A DNA stretch of 64,000 nucleotides from NCBI GenBank assembly GCA_900466475.1, contig UBMI01000003.1, positions 1 to 64,000 of the forward strand, given 5' to 3'. The position numbers were made by a program, and so were the translations under genes. Positions 43,473-53,023 of the stretch are shown here, in pieces (position 1 is the first letter of the stretch; the number at the start of each line of letters is the position of its first letter). The notes beneath the pieces were generated by a model. That model had not been told where the DNA came from and searched no databases. It saw only the letters and a list, made by a program, of their open reading frames with translations. Source of the stretch: Hyphomicrobiales bacterium (GTDB lineage: Bacteria > Pseudomonadota > Alphaproteobacteria > Rhizobiales > Rhizobiaceae).

Positions 43473-43739
43473 TCAGCCCTGCCGCTTCGGTTTAAAGAAC
43501 CTATCGGCTTCTTCCATCGCACTCCGCGCGGAGCCGTACAGCATGCCAACTGCGTTGCGCATCTCTGCAAACGCCTGCACGGTTCGTGGTGAAATATAGT
43601 CGCCTTTGGCTTCAACGTTTAGCCGCAAAGCTCTCTCGCAATCGGCGGCAATCTTGTCCAACTCCGGGGAAACCTTGTAGAGCCGCTCCAAGATGGCGTC
43701 GATATCGCGCTTGGCGCGTTCGGACATTCGTTCCGACAT
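43473..43739 (-). CDS. Hypothetical protein, 88 aa
   Basis: MSERMSERAKRDIDAILERL, YKVSPELDKIAADCERALRL and MLYGSARSAMEEADRFFKPK: a helical, well-composed protein. A GTGAGG-type site lies upstream. No recognised family. Confidence 0.6.
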   Translation of the reverse strand: MSERMSERAKRDIDAILERLYKVSPELDKIAADCERALRLNVEAKGDYISPRTVQAFAEMRNAVGMLYGSARSAMEEADRFFKPKRQG

Positions 43740-43742
43740 CAA

Positions 43743-44169
43743 AACCTCACCAGTGTGGCACGGCCATTAGGGCAACGTTCCCTGCGCGTCTTTGTCAGTC
43801 ACTATCAATTTGGCGTTCACCGGCCATATCATAGCGTATTTTGAATGATCGATAACCGTAAGAATGGGCATTTGTAGGCCCAAAGCCCTGGCTGCGGGAG
43901 CAGTTCCTGGAATGCGTCTGTGATCGTTGTGCTGAGGGGTCGGCACCTCACGCCAACTTGAAAGCCCCGACCATAAGGACTTTCCTGAACGCCTGTTGAA
44001 GCAACTACTTGAGGAAACCAGCGATAAAACGCGGAGGCGTGGAGCGCGGCCCTCAACCACGGTCAAAACTCTTCCTCGAGTGAATTATCCGCTCCGCGAC
44101 CTCTATTACCGCTTGCCTTCATGTCGCGCCCACCGGGAAAGATGACGGTACTCGCGATGGCGGGCGATG
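43743..44169. other. No supportable gene
   Basis: Two overlapping minus-strand frames exist (one ending PVNAKLIVTDKDAQGTLP) without family or ribosome-site support. The interval ends at the duplicated SinR leader. Confidence 0.4.
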
Positions 44170-44394
44170 GCTTGCCGGCTCACCGCGTGCATGACCAGTT
44201 TCTTATGCAACTAGTTCGGAGACCATCATGGCAGCAGCCCCCTATTTGATAAGTTACGACCTTCGCAAGATTCGAAACTATAATCAGCTTCTAAATACCT
44301 TGCGCGATTGGGGTTGCATCTCACCGCTTGAATCAGTCTGGGTCGGACATATGAATGGTGCCGCAACGACTATTCGAGATCTGCTTGCGCAACA
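44170..44394. repeat. Segmental duplication, copy B (truncated gene)
   Basis: 225 bp nearly identical to 36386-36607; it has an extra GCA after ATGGCA and only a few substitutions. The match stops inside the coding sequence at GCGCAACA. Confidence 0.9.
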
Positions 44395-44428
44395 ACGTGG
44401 TGTAGCTGGATTTCATAGCCATCGGTGA
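44228..44428 (+). pseudogene. Truncated SinR/Cas2-like copy
   Basis: The first 55 residues equal the intact gene at 36444 (one Val to Ile, one extra Ala). After RDLLAQ it diverges to QRGVAGFHSHR and stops, losing the final strands and helix. The ribosome site and leader are kept, so it may still be expressed. Confidence 0.8.
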
Positions 44429-44589
44429 TTTCCGGTAGGGTCGGGTTGCTTATGACCAACCTGAGGGACACCACCGATGACCGACGACATGATGAACCTG
44501 CGCTCAGACAAGCAGAAGGCCTGACTCGCAAGGGCGTCGCTGCGTATAGGCCAGGCTCGTGACCTCATAATAAAATAAAGGGAACCTAA

Positions 44590-44946
44590 ATGTCGAAGCA
44601 TAGCAACTCCAGGCGCTTTACTGCCCGCGATCGCCACGACTTCGGCGCCAACGGCCAACGCCCGGACGGCAATCCCTCGGCCAAGGAGTTGATCGCCCAT
44701 GCCGTCGCCGCACGCACCGACACCGTCTTTCCAGCTGAGGGAACCCGCGTAGCTTACGAACGCGCAAAGAAGCCGCGGCATGGGTTCACAAAGCGTGGAA
44801 ACGCCGCGGCCGGTAAAAAGACTCTGGCTGGGGATCTACCTACAATGAGGGAACTTGAGCAGGCGCGGACCGATCACAGCCGGAAGATCGCCAGCCGAAA
44901 AGCTGAGAGACGTGCCGAGGAGCCTGACGAGAAGGCTGCGGAGTGA
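44590..44946 (+). CDS. Conserved rhizobial hypothetical protein, 118 aa
   Basis: MSKHSNSRRFTARDRHDFGA, NPSAKELIAHAVAARTDTVF and YERAKKPRHGFTKRG form a pattern I recognise from short basic rhizobial proteins. The C-terminal half is a charged helix (RTDHSRKIASRKAERRAEEP). AAGGGAA precedes the ATG. Function unknown. Confidence 0.65.
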   Translation: MSKHSNSRRFTARDRHDFGANGQRPDGNPSAKELIAHAVAARTDTVFPAEGTRVAYERAKKPRHGFTKRGNAAAGKKTLAGDLPTMRELEQARTDHSRKIASRKAERRAEEPDEKAAE

Positions 44947-44986
44947 AAAAGACGGAAAACCCGTCAACCGGCCCGAATGCGCAGGC

Positions 44987-45202
44987 TCAGCGTTCCAATC
45001 GGACCCACGCCTGAATTAGATCCTGATGGAAGCAATGGTTTCGTAGATCCTCTGTCAACCTGGCCAGCCTTTCGCGGGCTAGCCCGGCGGGCTCACCGCG
45101 GGTCAGCATTCCGTCGATCAGGCTCTGCTGAGAGCAAATCATCTGCCGGTCGATAATCACTTGCCGGCGCGCGAGTTCCAAGTCATTCCGGGAATAGGTC
45201 AT
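44987..45202 (-). CDS. Hypothetical helical protein, 71 aa
   Basis: MTYSRNDLELARRQVIIDRQ, MICSQQSLIDGMLTRGE and ARERLARLTEDLRNHCF: two helices. Good composition, no known family. Converges with the 44590 gene. Confidence 0.6.
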   Translation of the reverse strand: MTYSRNDLELARRQVIIDRQMICSQQSLIDGMLTRGEPAGLARERLARLTEDLRNHCFHQDLIQAWVRLER

Positions 45203-45999
45203 GAGAGACTATATCATACAAGGGGACGAAAGTAGATTCTAATTCGGGGCCGGTACTATCGCGGCCGCCAGGTTAGTTGTCATCGCTGAATGAGCCGGGA
45301 AGAGCCCGCGCCTCGCGCCTTTGCCTCAGCAACTCCGCACGAAAGCTCAAATTGTCCCCCGCGCTGCGTTCGTTGCGTTTGCCTTGGGCAAGCGGAATAT
45401 AGGCGCCTGTTTTACGTCTCGACAGACGGCGAGACGGGCGCTGCCGATCAAGGGGTGGCTCCCTTCGGCCCAATCAAAGGAGGACAAGATGTAATGACCG
45501 CAGCTTGGGGCTACTCCCGTCGACATGCGTTTCATGGACCGTCGACAAGCTAGCTGCGAAAGGGGCCGGCGTTGTTCAATGTTGTACGGTGCCGGACAGG
45601 TTAGATGCGTCCAAGGGAAGGAACTAGATCCGTTGCCGGTCGAGCTTCTGCCAGCCGCTGTGGGCGAGACGACGTTAGGCTCTGGCCGAGCGGTGCATGG
45701 CGGAAGCGCTCGTCAGCAACAAGGGAGTGACCACCGAGTATTTGCGTATCCGTCCACTTACTTACGGTCGACGAACTCCACTAGCATTGCCGATGAAAGA
45801 TTTCGACGTCGATCGAGCGCAGGTCGCCCACATCAAGCGCTCATTTTGGCTGCCGTTCATCGTTGTTCTTTGACATACGGACGTCCTCGATGATGACTGG
45901 GCTAACAGGGCGGCTCTTTGAAGTTCCGGCAAGGGCACGGCTCTGACGCCTTGAAGCATGGCGGACTACCGGACGTGGCTGCTCGTTTCGATCGCACGG
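45203..45999. other. Mostly decayed, no firm gene
   Basis: A minus-strand frame at 45273-45473 ends convincingly (NLSFRAELLRQRREARALPG) and could be the 3' end of a small gene. Other frames (for example 45525-45893) lack support. Confidence 0.35.
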
Positions 46000-46240
46000 A
46001 CAATGGCTATCCGCGGGTTTCTCAATGCGAACGATGGTGCTGAACCTGGCGGGGATCCCGCCCTGAGCCGTAACCGGTCACGAAGGCAAAGGGCACGTTG
46101 CTTTCCACCAGCCTAAGGCGATTTCAGCCGTCTCGATCGCTGCCAGGACCCGGCTCATGTCCGGCGCCGGCCCAATCACATCGTGCCGAGATCGGGCAAT
46201 ACGCTTTCCGACGAAACGGTCTGCCATAACGGAATAGTGC
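46000..46240 (-). pseudogene. Receiver-domain remnant with internal deletion
   Basis: DVIGPAPDMSRVLAAIETAE is followed, in another frame, by LVESNVPFAFVTGYGS and then GIPARFSTIVRIEKP. These are the second helix, the strand-4 Thr region and the Lys region of a receiver; the stretch with the phospho-accepting Asp is deleted. Confidence 0.65.
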
Positions 46241-46381
46241 GGCCTCGGCGGCCCCGTCCCCCCCACTTGAGTCGGCGTGCGTCTGGTCGTGCGGACCCGA
46301 CTACTCAAGCCTCGTCCTCGCACGATGCAGGCTATGTCAAGAGATCCGGACCAAACGCCTGGATTATAGGCGAAGCGATTT

Positions 46382-46759
46382 TTACAGGCATATTATAGAT
46401 GAGGATTCTGCTGGGATTGTTTCCCGGTCGTAACCGGCCGCGAAAACAAACGAGATCTTGCGCTTCGACAGCACTGCGGCAACCCGGAAGTCCGCACCTT
46501 CGCCGAGATTGATATCCAGAGGCACCTCCGATGGTGTTTCTTCGGCCAGGAAATCAAGGCCGCCTCGACAATGGCCGTGGATGACACGATCAACTTCCTG
46601 GAGGGGCGACAGTCCGAGTCTGCCAGCGACGGCAGGGTGACCGCAGAACTCGGTGACATCGTCTAGTTGCTCAAGGGTCAATCCGTCACGATAAGGAGCG
46701 AGGGAGAAGGCGACAACGGCTTTCGTAACGTATTCGCATTGGGCCGAAGCTCGCAACAA
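46382..46759 (-). pseudogene. Receiver-domain remnant fused to unknown sequence
   Basis: The second half reads VPLDINLGEGADFRVAAVLS and KRKISFVFAAGYDRETIPAE, the Asp region and strand 4 of a receiver. The first half (YRDGLTLEQLDDVTEFCGHP) is not a receiver and I do not recognise it. The Lys region is missing. Confidence 0.55.
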
Positions 46760-47039
46760 ATGGGACGGCAGAAGATTACGCCGCGTATAGGTTCAGCTTA
46801 TCGCTCTTCCCCTCGATTGGAGTTGAATTTCTGGCTCGCTGTCTCTTCGCTCTGTCACGGCAGAACTTTCTTCACCTTCGGATTGTCCAGCAAAGCAGTA
46901 ACCAGTCCTGGAAAATGCCCCGCACCTTTTTGTCCCTTGTAATCCAAGATTTCAGCACGACTTAAGGTGTTAGTGACGGCTCGTCTCTAGGGCGCTGTCA
47001 TCAAGGGTGCAAAACCTTGCCCCAACAAAGGAGGATGTA

Positions 47040-47324
47040 ATGTCTTCCAATCCAGCAGCACCGCATGTCGAATCCGCCGGCTTCAAGCTGGTCAGGGAAG
47101 TCTTAAGGTCCGCCGGCCTCCGGGGATCTCAGTCGGACGCGAGTTCCGACATGAAACGTGACGCTTCGCTCTTCCTCTCAGCCGCGTTCCGCAACGGTGT
47201 GAGGACCGAATCGGCTCTCCTGCATTCTCTCGCCAACCGCAAACAGTCGTCGACACGAGTAAGCCTTGATCCCCAATCGAAGGATAGCGCTGTTGATCGG
47301 TGGCAAGATGAGGGTGGGCGCTGA
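47040..47324 (+). CDS. Hypothetical rhizobial protein, 94 aa
   Basis: AAGGAGG at 47028-47034 fixes ATG 47040. FKLVREVLRSAGLRGS and DASLFLSAAFRNGVRTESAL look like the short rhizobial proteins with an (A/F)R.G...E..L end. The stop shares one base with the next ATG. Confidence 0.6.
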   Translation: MSSNPAAPHVESAGFKLVREVLRSAGLRGSQSDASSDMKRDASLFLSAAFRNGVRTESALLHSLANRKQSSTRVSLDPQSKDSAVDRWQDEGGR

Positions 47325-47590
47325 TGGGAATCTCCTTCCCAAACCAAGCTCGTAGTTTTGACGATAGAAATCGCTGTGTCCGTTTCACCGGATACGACGG
47401 GATGTTCGAGATCAAATTCTATGTGGCGACCGAAGTCTTGGCCTGCGAGAAATCGCATCGAAACGCCAGCGAGGCAGATTACCTGACGGCGTTCGATGCG
47501 TTGCGGCCGCGAATTCTGAAAGCTGCGACCTCTGCTTATTCGAAGGTTCGATCCAGCACAATCACGCTGGATCTCGCGCATTTTCGTTGA
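47324..47590 (+). CDS. DUF1488 family protein
   Basis: 88 residues: ISFPNQARSFDDRNRCVRFT, GYDGMFEIKFYV, EADYLTAFDALRPRILKAAT and a C-terminal AYSKVRSSTITLDLAHF. All match DUF1488, a family of unknown role common in Rhizobiales. Coupled to the upstream gene by stop-start overlap. Confidence 0.85.
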   Translation: MGISFPNQARSFDDRNRCVRFTGYDGMFEIKFYVATEVLACEKSHRNASEADYLTAFDALRPRILKAATSAYSKVRSSTITLDLAHFR

Positions 47591-47659
47591 GCATACCGTG
47601 ATCCTGAAAGGATACGATCGTGCGTCATCATAGCAAATCTGCTCAAACCAGGGGCAGCG

Positions 47660-47917
47660 ATGACCGTGCTTGTGAGCGAATTTGCGAAAAGGTTTCGTCT
47701 CGGTCAGGTTGAGGAGAAACGGCAGCTTCTCAGGATGGCCCAACCTCATCCACCAGGCATCTTCGACCTACAGATTGACGAGGAGCCTGTTGATGTCACA
47801 TGGCAGGCTTATCATACGACGATGACTCTGCTCCTAGGCTCCAACGGGCGCACCGAGGCTTGGCCTGTGTCGCGGGAGGAATTTGAAAGGACACTGGCGC
47901 CGTCTATTGCCCCTTGA
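47660..47917 (+). CDS. Hypothetical protein, 85 aa
   Basis: MTVLVSEFAKRFRLGQVEEK, HPPGIFDLQIDEEPVDVTWQ, EAWPVSREEFERTLAP. Beta-rich, reasonable composition. It is just upstream of the mannose operon, in the same direction, 106 bp from manA. Confidence 0.5.
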   Translation: MTVLVSEFAKRFRLGQVEEKRQLLRMAQPHPPGIFDLQIDEEPVDVTWQAYHTTMTLLLGSNGRTEAWPVSREEFERTLAPSIAP

Positions 47918-48023
47918 GCGATCTCGCCTTCCGACCCGACGTACCGACAACGCAGGAGCGACAGCAAAAGACAATCCGATCTCAGGTCACCCCGATCTTA
48001 GCGGCAAGATCAAGGAGACCACT

Positions 48024-48977
48024 ATGACACTCGACCGTGCCAGTGTGAGAACAACGCTCAAGCCATGGGGTCGTCTTGATCTCGGGCCATGGGCATCGGA
48101 AAACCATCAGGATAGCCCCGTCGGCGAAATCTCGTTTGCCTATGACGAAGCGGGGGAGCGGGATCGTCTGCTCCTCCTGAAGCTTCTCTTCACACGGGAA
48201 ACTCTGTCGATACAGGTTCATCCAGATGATGCCGCCGCCAAGTCGATGGGGATGGAAAGCGGCAAGAGCGAAGCCTGGTATGTGTTGGCAGCGGAAGACG
48301 GGGCGCAGGTCGCCGTGGGCCTCAAGCGACCATTGACACAGCTCGAATTCAGGAAGGCCGCGATCGACGGATCAATCGAGGGCCTTCTCGACTGGCAGGA
48401 GGCCGCGGCCGGTGACGTGTTTTATGTTCCGGCTGGCACCGTGCATGCCATCGGTGCTGGTCTGGTCATTGCTGAAATCCAGCAGCGCAACGACACGACG
48501 TTTCGCATCTGGGATCATGGACGCTCGCGAGAACTTCACATCGAACAAGCCACAGCCGTGGCACGGCTGGAACCAGCGAGCAGCAGAAAGCTGCCACGCC
48601 ATATCACCGTCGAGCGCTCCGAGCTCATGTCCTGCCCATTCTTCACCCTCGAACGGTTGGACCTCCCTGCGGACACCGTTTGGGAATTGATCGCGAGCCG
48701 AGAGAGCTGGGCGCTGGTCGTCGCGGGAGACGGAACGATAGGAACTTTGACGGCCACAATCGGCGAAGGGTTTTTCGCAGAAGCTGATCGTGCCGACATC
48801 CGTGTCGGGCCTGACGGAATTGTCTTGCTCATTGCCACCGCAGCGAGTGCGCCCGCGATCGGGCTCCTGAAGCAGCTCCCGGCCAAAGACCGAGCGCAAC
48901 CCCGTCCCGCGGGAGTGAACAGTGGTAGTGAGGAGCGAAGCGTCACTCCATTCCGCTCGCCAGGAGCTTCGCTATGA
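48024..48977 (+). CDS. manA: Class I mannose-6-phosphate isomerase
   Basis: 317 residues. Cupin fold with the metal site: LSIQVHPDD (Gln and His), SEAWYVL (Glu) and GDVFYVPAGTVHAIGAG (His), and the substrate Arg region EIQQRNDTTFRIWDH. It interconverts fructose-6-P and mannose-6-P, supplying mannose donors. The upstream in-frame extension is rejected; GGAG lies before ATG 48024. The stop overlaps the next ATG (ATGA), so supply and use of mannose are coupled. Confidence 0.92.
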   Translation: MTLDRASVRTTLKPWGRLDLGPWASENHQDSPVGEISFAYDEAGERDRLLLLKLLFTRETLSIQVHPDDAAAKSMGMESGKSEAWYVLAAEDGAQVAVGLKRPLTQLEFRKAAIDGSIEGLLDWQEAAAGDVFYVPAGTVHAIGAGLVIAEIQQRNDTTFRIWDHGRSRELHIEQATAVARLEPASSRKLPRHITVERSELMSCPFFTLERLDLPADTVWELIASRESWALVVAGDGTIGTLTATIGEGFFAEADRADIRVGPDGIVLLIATAASAPAIGLLKQLPAKDRAQPRPAGVNSGSEERSVTPFRSPGASL

Positions 48978-51256
48978 ACCAGCTCAAAAATGTAGCTTTA
49001 ATCGGCAATTCTCTGCCGCGCCGCTGTGGTATCGCCACTTTTACGACCGACCTGCAACAGGCCGTTTCGAAATCTGCCGCCCGCGTTGGCACGGCTGTTT
49101 TTGCCATGACGGACCATGGTCATGTCTACGATTACCCGCCGGAGGTCCGCCTCTCGATAGCCGACGACAATCGCGATGATTATGCTCGCGCTGCAGATGT
49201 CCTGAACGCCGGCAATTTCGACGTCGCCTGCTTGCAGCACGAATTCGGAATTTTTGGCGGAGAGGACGGAGATCATATCCTTGCGCTGCTGTCGCGGTTG
49301 AAGATGCCGATCGTCACCACGCTGCACACGGTTCTCGCGGAGCCAAGTCCCGGCCAGCGCCGCGTCCTGAACGAAATCATCGACCTGTCTGCCAAAGTAG
49401 TGGTCATGGCGGAAAAGGGCAGGACTTTGTTGTCGGAGGTCTATCGCGTAGCGGCCGAAAAGATAGAGGTCGTTCCTCACGGAATTCCCGACATGCCGTT
49501 TTTGGAACCGGCAGTCTCGAAAGCTGGCCTCGGGTTCGACAGACGCTCGGTGATCCTGACTTTCGGCCTTCTCTCGCCAAACAAAGGCATCGAGGTCATG
49601 ATTGATGCCATGCCCTTGATCTTGAAAAGTCGGCCCGATGCTGTCTACGTGATCCTCGGAGCAACTCATCCCAATCTCGTACGCGACGAAGGTGAGACCT
49701 ATCGCGAGAGCCTGGTGACGCGGGTGAACGACCTGGGCATCGAGGACAGCGTGGTGTTTCTCGATCGCTTCGTCGACAAGGCAACGCTGCTGGAGTTTAT
49801 TTCCATGTCCGATGTCTATGCCACGCCTTATCTCAACGAAGCCCAGATGACATCGGGCACCCTGGCTTACAGCTTCGGTCTCGGGAAGGCCGTCGTCTCC
49901 ACACCTTACTGGCATGCTCAAGAGCTGCTGGCAGACGGCCGTGGTGTGCTCGTTCCCTTCGGTGACCCGACGGCCATCGGGCGCGAGATCGCGTCGCTTC
50001 TCACCGATGACACAAGACGCGACGCGATGCGCCGGCGGGCATACCAAACCAGCCGACCGATGACATGGCAAAAGACCGCGGAGTGCTATCTCGCATTATT
50101 CTTACAGGTGGCAATTCAAAATCCCGCACGCCAGCCCGCAGCATCAACGAATGTCGTGATGCAAAAGGCCCCGCCCCTCCCCGAGCCACAGCTCGGCTAC
50201 TTCATGTCGATGTGCGACGATACAGGACTATTCCAGCATGCCGTCTATTCGGTGCCTGATCGCGCGCACGGCTACTGTGTCGACGACAATGCCCGCGCGC
50301 TTCTCTTGTCGGTTGCTCTCGGCGAGCCCGGCGAACGGCTTCTTCCGGAGGCGCTCCCCTCGCGCTTCGCTTCCTTCGTGCAGCACGCCTGGAACCCCGA
50401 CGAGAAACATTTTAGAAACTTTATGGGCTTCGACCGACGCTGGCTGGAAGACAAGGGATCACAGGACAGCCACGGCCGAACGCTCTGGGCTCTCGGGGAA
50501 TGCGCCCGTGGCGACACTAGCCCCTCCCGGCGCGCGTGGGCTGCGGCCCTGTTCGCGCAGGCATTGCCGACCGTTGAAGGTTTCGGCTCGCCACGTGCCT
50601 GGGCCTCTGCGCTCTTGGGACTGGACGGCTATTGCGCGGCCTTCCCTCGAGACGTGCTCACCCATCAGATCCGTTCGACACTGGCCGACAGGCTGATGGA
50701 TATTTTCCATCGTGTCGAGAGACCGGGCTGGATCTGGTTCGAGGAGAACCTCTCCTACGACAATGCCCGACTGTGTCAGGCCCTGATCGCCACGGGATTG
50801 AGTGCTGAACGATCCGATTACGTGGTAGCAGGGCTCAAATCCTTGCGATGGCTGATGACGATACAGACGAACCCTGAAGGACTATTCAGGCCTATCGGCA
50901 CGGATAGCTTTACGGATCGGACGGGAGAGCTGAAGCTCTTCGATCAACAGCCTCTGGAAGCGACGGCGACGATCGCTGCATGTCATGCCGCATGGCGGGT
51001 CAGCCACGACATCACATGGAAAGAAGAGGCTGCAAAGGCTTTCGCCTGGTTCCTCGGCAGCAACGATCTCTCATTGCCGGTCGTGGATCTCGAAACAGGC
51101 AGTTGCCGCGACGGTCTGCATCCGACCCGTCCCAATGAGAATAGAGGCGGCGAATCCGTAGTCTGCTATCTCCTCGGCCTTGTGGAATTTCGCAAGCTTT
51201 CGCGCGCCAGTGGTCGTCCGTCGACATTGGTCCCGCTTCGTGCGCTGACGGCGTGA
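48974..51256 (+). CDS. GT4 glycosyltransferase fused to an alpha/alpha-barrel domain
   Basis: 760 residues. The first 400 form a GT-B enzyme: LIGNSLPRRCGIATFTTDLQ, LQHEFGIFGGEDGDH, VPHGIPDMPF, LTFGLLSPNKGIEVMIDAMP and YLNEAQMTSGTLAYSFGLGK. The last 340 are an (alpha/alpha) barrel resembling glycoside-acting domains (AHGYCVDDNARALLLSVALG, WIWFEENLSYDNARLCQALI). The two-domain form suggests synthesis and trimming or length control of one glycan. Between manA and a GH130 gene, a mannose-containing product is likely. Confidence 0.88.
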   Translation: MNQLKNVALIGNSLPRRCGIATFTTDLQQAVSKSAARVGTAVFAMTDHGHVYDYPPEVRLSIADDNRDDYARAADVLNAGNFDVACLQHEFGIFGGEDGDHILALLSRLKMPIVTTLHTVLAEPSPGQRRVLNEIIDLSAKVVVMAEKGRTLLSEVYRVAAEKIEVVPHGIPDMPFLEPAVSKAGLGFDRRSVILTFGLLSPNKGIEVMIDAMPLILKSRPDAVYVILGATHPNLVRDEGETYRESLVTRVNDLGIEDSVVFLDRFVDKATLLEFISMSDVYATPYLNEAQMTSGTLAYSFGLGKAVVSTPYWHAQELLADGRGVLVPFGDPTAIGREIASLLTDDTRRDAMRRRAYQTSRPMTWQKTAECYLALFLQVAIQNPARQPAASTNVVMQKAPPLPEPQLGYFMSMCDDTGLFQHAVYSVPDRAHGYCVDDNARALLLSVALGEPGERLLPEALPSRFASFVQHAWNPDEKHFRNFMGFDRRWLEDKGSQDSHGRTLWALGECARGDTSPSRRAWAAALFAQALPTVEGFGSPRAWASALLGLDGYCAAFPRDVLTHQIRSTLADRLMDIFHRVERPGWIWFEENLSYDNARLCQALIATGLSAERSDYVVAGLKSLRWLMTIQTNPEGLFRPIGTDSFTDRTGELKLFDQQPLEATATIAACHAAWRVSHDITWKEEAAKAFAWFLGSNDLSLPVVDLETGSCRDGLHPTRPNENRGGESVVCYLLGLVEFRKLSRASGRPSTLVPLRALTA

Positions 51257-51283
51257 ATCACGGCCTCAAATCAGAGCGAGATC

Positions 51284-52585
51284 ATGGTGTCGCAGATAGC
51301 ATTTCTCAACCGCCAAGCACTTTTCCTACGACCGGATCCCACACGCGTCGTGGTGCGGCCCTTCAAGCCGGCCACGGAACCGCGAGATCTCAAACCGACC
51401 GACAAGACGCGTGCCAATCATATCGTGGATCGTGTGCTCGGCCTAGACGTCGAGGTCGCGAAGCAGCAACTTGCAGAGGTCCTCGAAAACTTCGAGGGCC
51501 GACACCGCAATCTGCTGGCGACGTTCGAAAAGCGCGCTTATGAAATGGAAGAGGCGTTCGCACCCCATATTACTTTCACCAAGGAGCAACGCCAACTCGT
51601 CGGTGCCTACTTCATGCACGAATATTCCTTCGAGGCATCCGCTCTTTTCAACCCGAGCATTGTCGCCCATGCGGATCAATCAGGGGTCCCCAGCGGCAGC
51701 AAGCGCTTTGTCTTGAGCCTGCGTGCGGTCGGCGAAGGACATGTTTCGTCTCTCACCTTTCGATCGGGAATTGTCGACCAGAATGGCACCGTGGACATTG
51801 AACCCACGGCGCGACTTGCGTCCATTCCCGTTGTTGAAAATCCCCTATCCATATCTCCCGACGAGCCTTTGGAACTGACGTTTTTCTCCGAGCACCCAAT
51901 CAGTGAGAGGGTGATTTTTCCGATTACCGCCGCGCAGTCGAACGGCATCGAAGATGCTCGCTTCGTTGAGTTCGAAGAGGCTGGGCACAAAACCTATTAC
52001 GCCACCTACACGGCCTATAATGGCAGAGACATTCGCTCTGAACTCCTCGAGACCAGAGATTTTCTGTCGTTCCGGATGACTCCTCTCATGGGGACAGCTG
52101 CCAAGAACAAGGGGATGGCTTTATTCCCGCGGAAAATCGACGGCCAGTTTGCAATGATCGGTCGTCAGGACAACGAAAACCTTTATCTCATCCGTTCCGA
52201 TGACCTCCACGTCTGGAATGGCGGCAAGATCATTCTTGGGCCGAAATTTCCGTGGGAATTCGTGCAAATGGGCAATTGCGGATCGCCGATCGAACTGGAC
52301 GAGGGTTGGTTGCTTCTGACCCATGGGGTAGGTCCCGTGCGAAAATACGCCATCGGCGCAGCCCTTCTCGACAAGAGCGATCCGTCCAAGGTGCTCGCCC
52401 GCTCGAAAGAGCCGCTCGTTCACCCGGAGCCTTCGGAACGCGAGGGATATGTTCCGAACGTCGTCTACACGTGCGGCGCGATGCGCCACAACGATCAGAT
52501 CGTACTACCTTACGCCATCTGTGACACGTTCTCGAACTTCTCGACGATCAAGATCGCCGACCTACTGGACACGCTGACCGGCTGA
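51284..52585 (+). CDS. GH130-family mannoside phosphorylase/mannosidase
   Basis: 433 residues, five-bladed propeller type. HEYSFEASALFNPSIVAHAD, TFRSGIVDQNG, GIEDARFVEFEEAGHKTYYA, KNKGMALFPRKIDGQFAMIG, FVQMGNCGSPIELDEGWLLL and GVGPVRKYAIGAALLDKSDP follow the GH130 order. Members phosphorolyse or hydrolyse beta-mannosides, including beta-1,2-mannan. It starts 27 bp after the GT4 gene, as the third gene of a synthesis-and-recycling operon. Confidence 0.9.
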   Translation: MVSQIAFLNRQALFLRPDPTRVVVRPFKPATEPRDLKPTDKTRANHIVDRVLGLDVEVAKQQLAEVLENFEGRHRNLLATFEKRAYEMEEAFAPHITFTKEQRQLVGAYFMHEYSFEASALFNPSIVAHADQSGVPSGSKRFVLSLRAVGEGHVSSLTFRSGIVDQNGTVDIEPTARLASIPVVENPLSISPDEPLELTFFSEHPISERVIFPITAAQSNGIEDARFVEFEEAGHKTYYATYTAYNGRDIRSELLETRDFLSFRMTPLMGTAAKNKGMALFPRKIDGQFAMIGRQDNENLYLIRSDDLHVWNGGKIILGPKFPWEFVQMGNCGSPIELDEGWLLLTHGVGPVRKYAIGAALLDKSDPSKVLARSKEPLVHPEPSEREGYVPNVVYTCGAMRHNDQIVLPYAICDTFSNFSTIKIADLLDTLTG

Positions 52586-52793
52586 CTCTCTGCATTGGGT
52601 TATCATCGTTTGGTGCCGACACGGGAGCCAGGCAACATCAAACGGCCGCAATGCCGCGGTACACGACAGCTGCACTGCGATGCCGCCCCAAGGGGCGATA
52701 CCATTGGCGAGTTTGCCAGAGGTAGTCGCCGTCAATCAATCCCGAAATCACGACCTTTATGGAGCAAGCCTCAAGACGGCTTGAATTGTTCTT

Positions 52794-53021
52794 TTGAAAT
52801 CTCCACGCCGAAATTCTACTCCGTCTGCCAGCAGCCGTGCTCGAGCCACCGCGGATACAGCAGTAGTTTCGAGCTCGCAGAACCTAATGAGACGATATGA
52901 ACAATATATGGTTTCAGCCCGAGAAGCCGCCCAAGCCGGTGACCGGGTCGAGGCGGAGAACCTTTATCAGCACGCTGAACACTTCTATCGCACGGCAGCC
53001 CTGGAGAAAGCCGGCACGTAA
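52794..53021 (+). CDS. DUF4167-like short protein
   Basis: The core NLMRRYEQYMVSAREAAQAG and EAENLYQHAEHFYRTAA matches DUF4167, normally the N-terminal part of longer alphaproteobacterial proteins. Here it is C-terminal to a Ser/Arg-rich start (probable TTG at 52794) and stands alone. The true start is uncertain. Confidence 0.6.
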   Translation: MKSPRRNSTPSASSRARATADTAVVSSSQNLMRRYEQYMVSAREAAQAGDRVEAENLYQHAEHFYRTAALEKAGT

Positions 53022-53023
53022 CG

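Noticed and set aside
36444..44428. CRISPR locus near the Cas2-like genes
   Set aside because: No regularly spaced direct repeats and no cas1 or effector genes were seen in the window; the two copies are a simple duplication.
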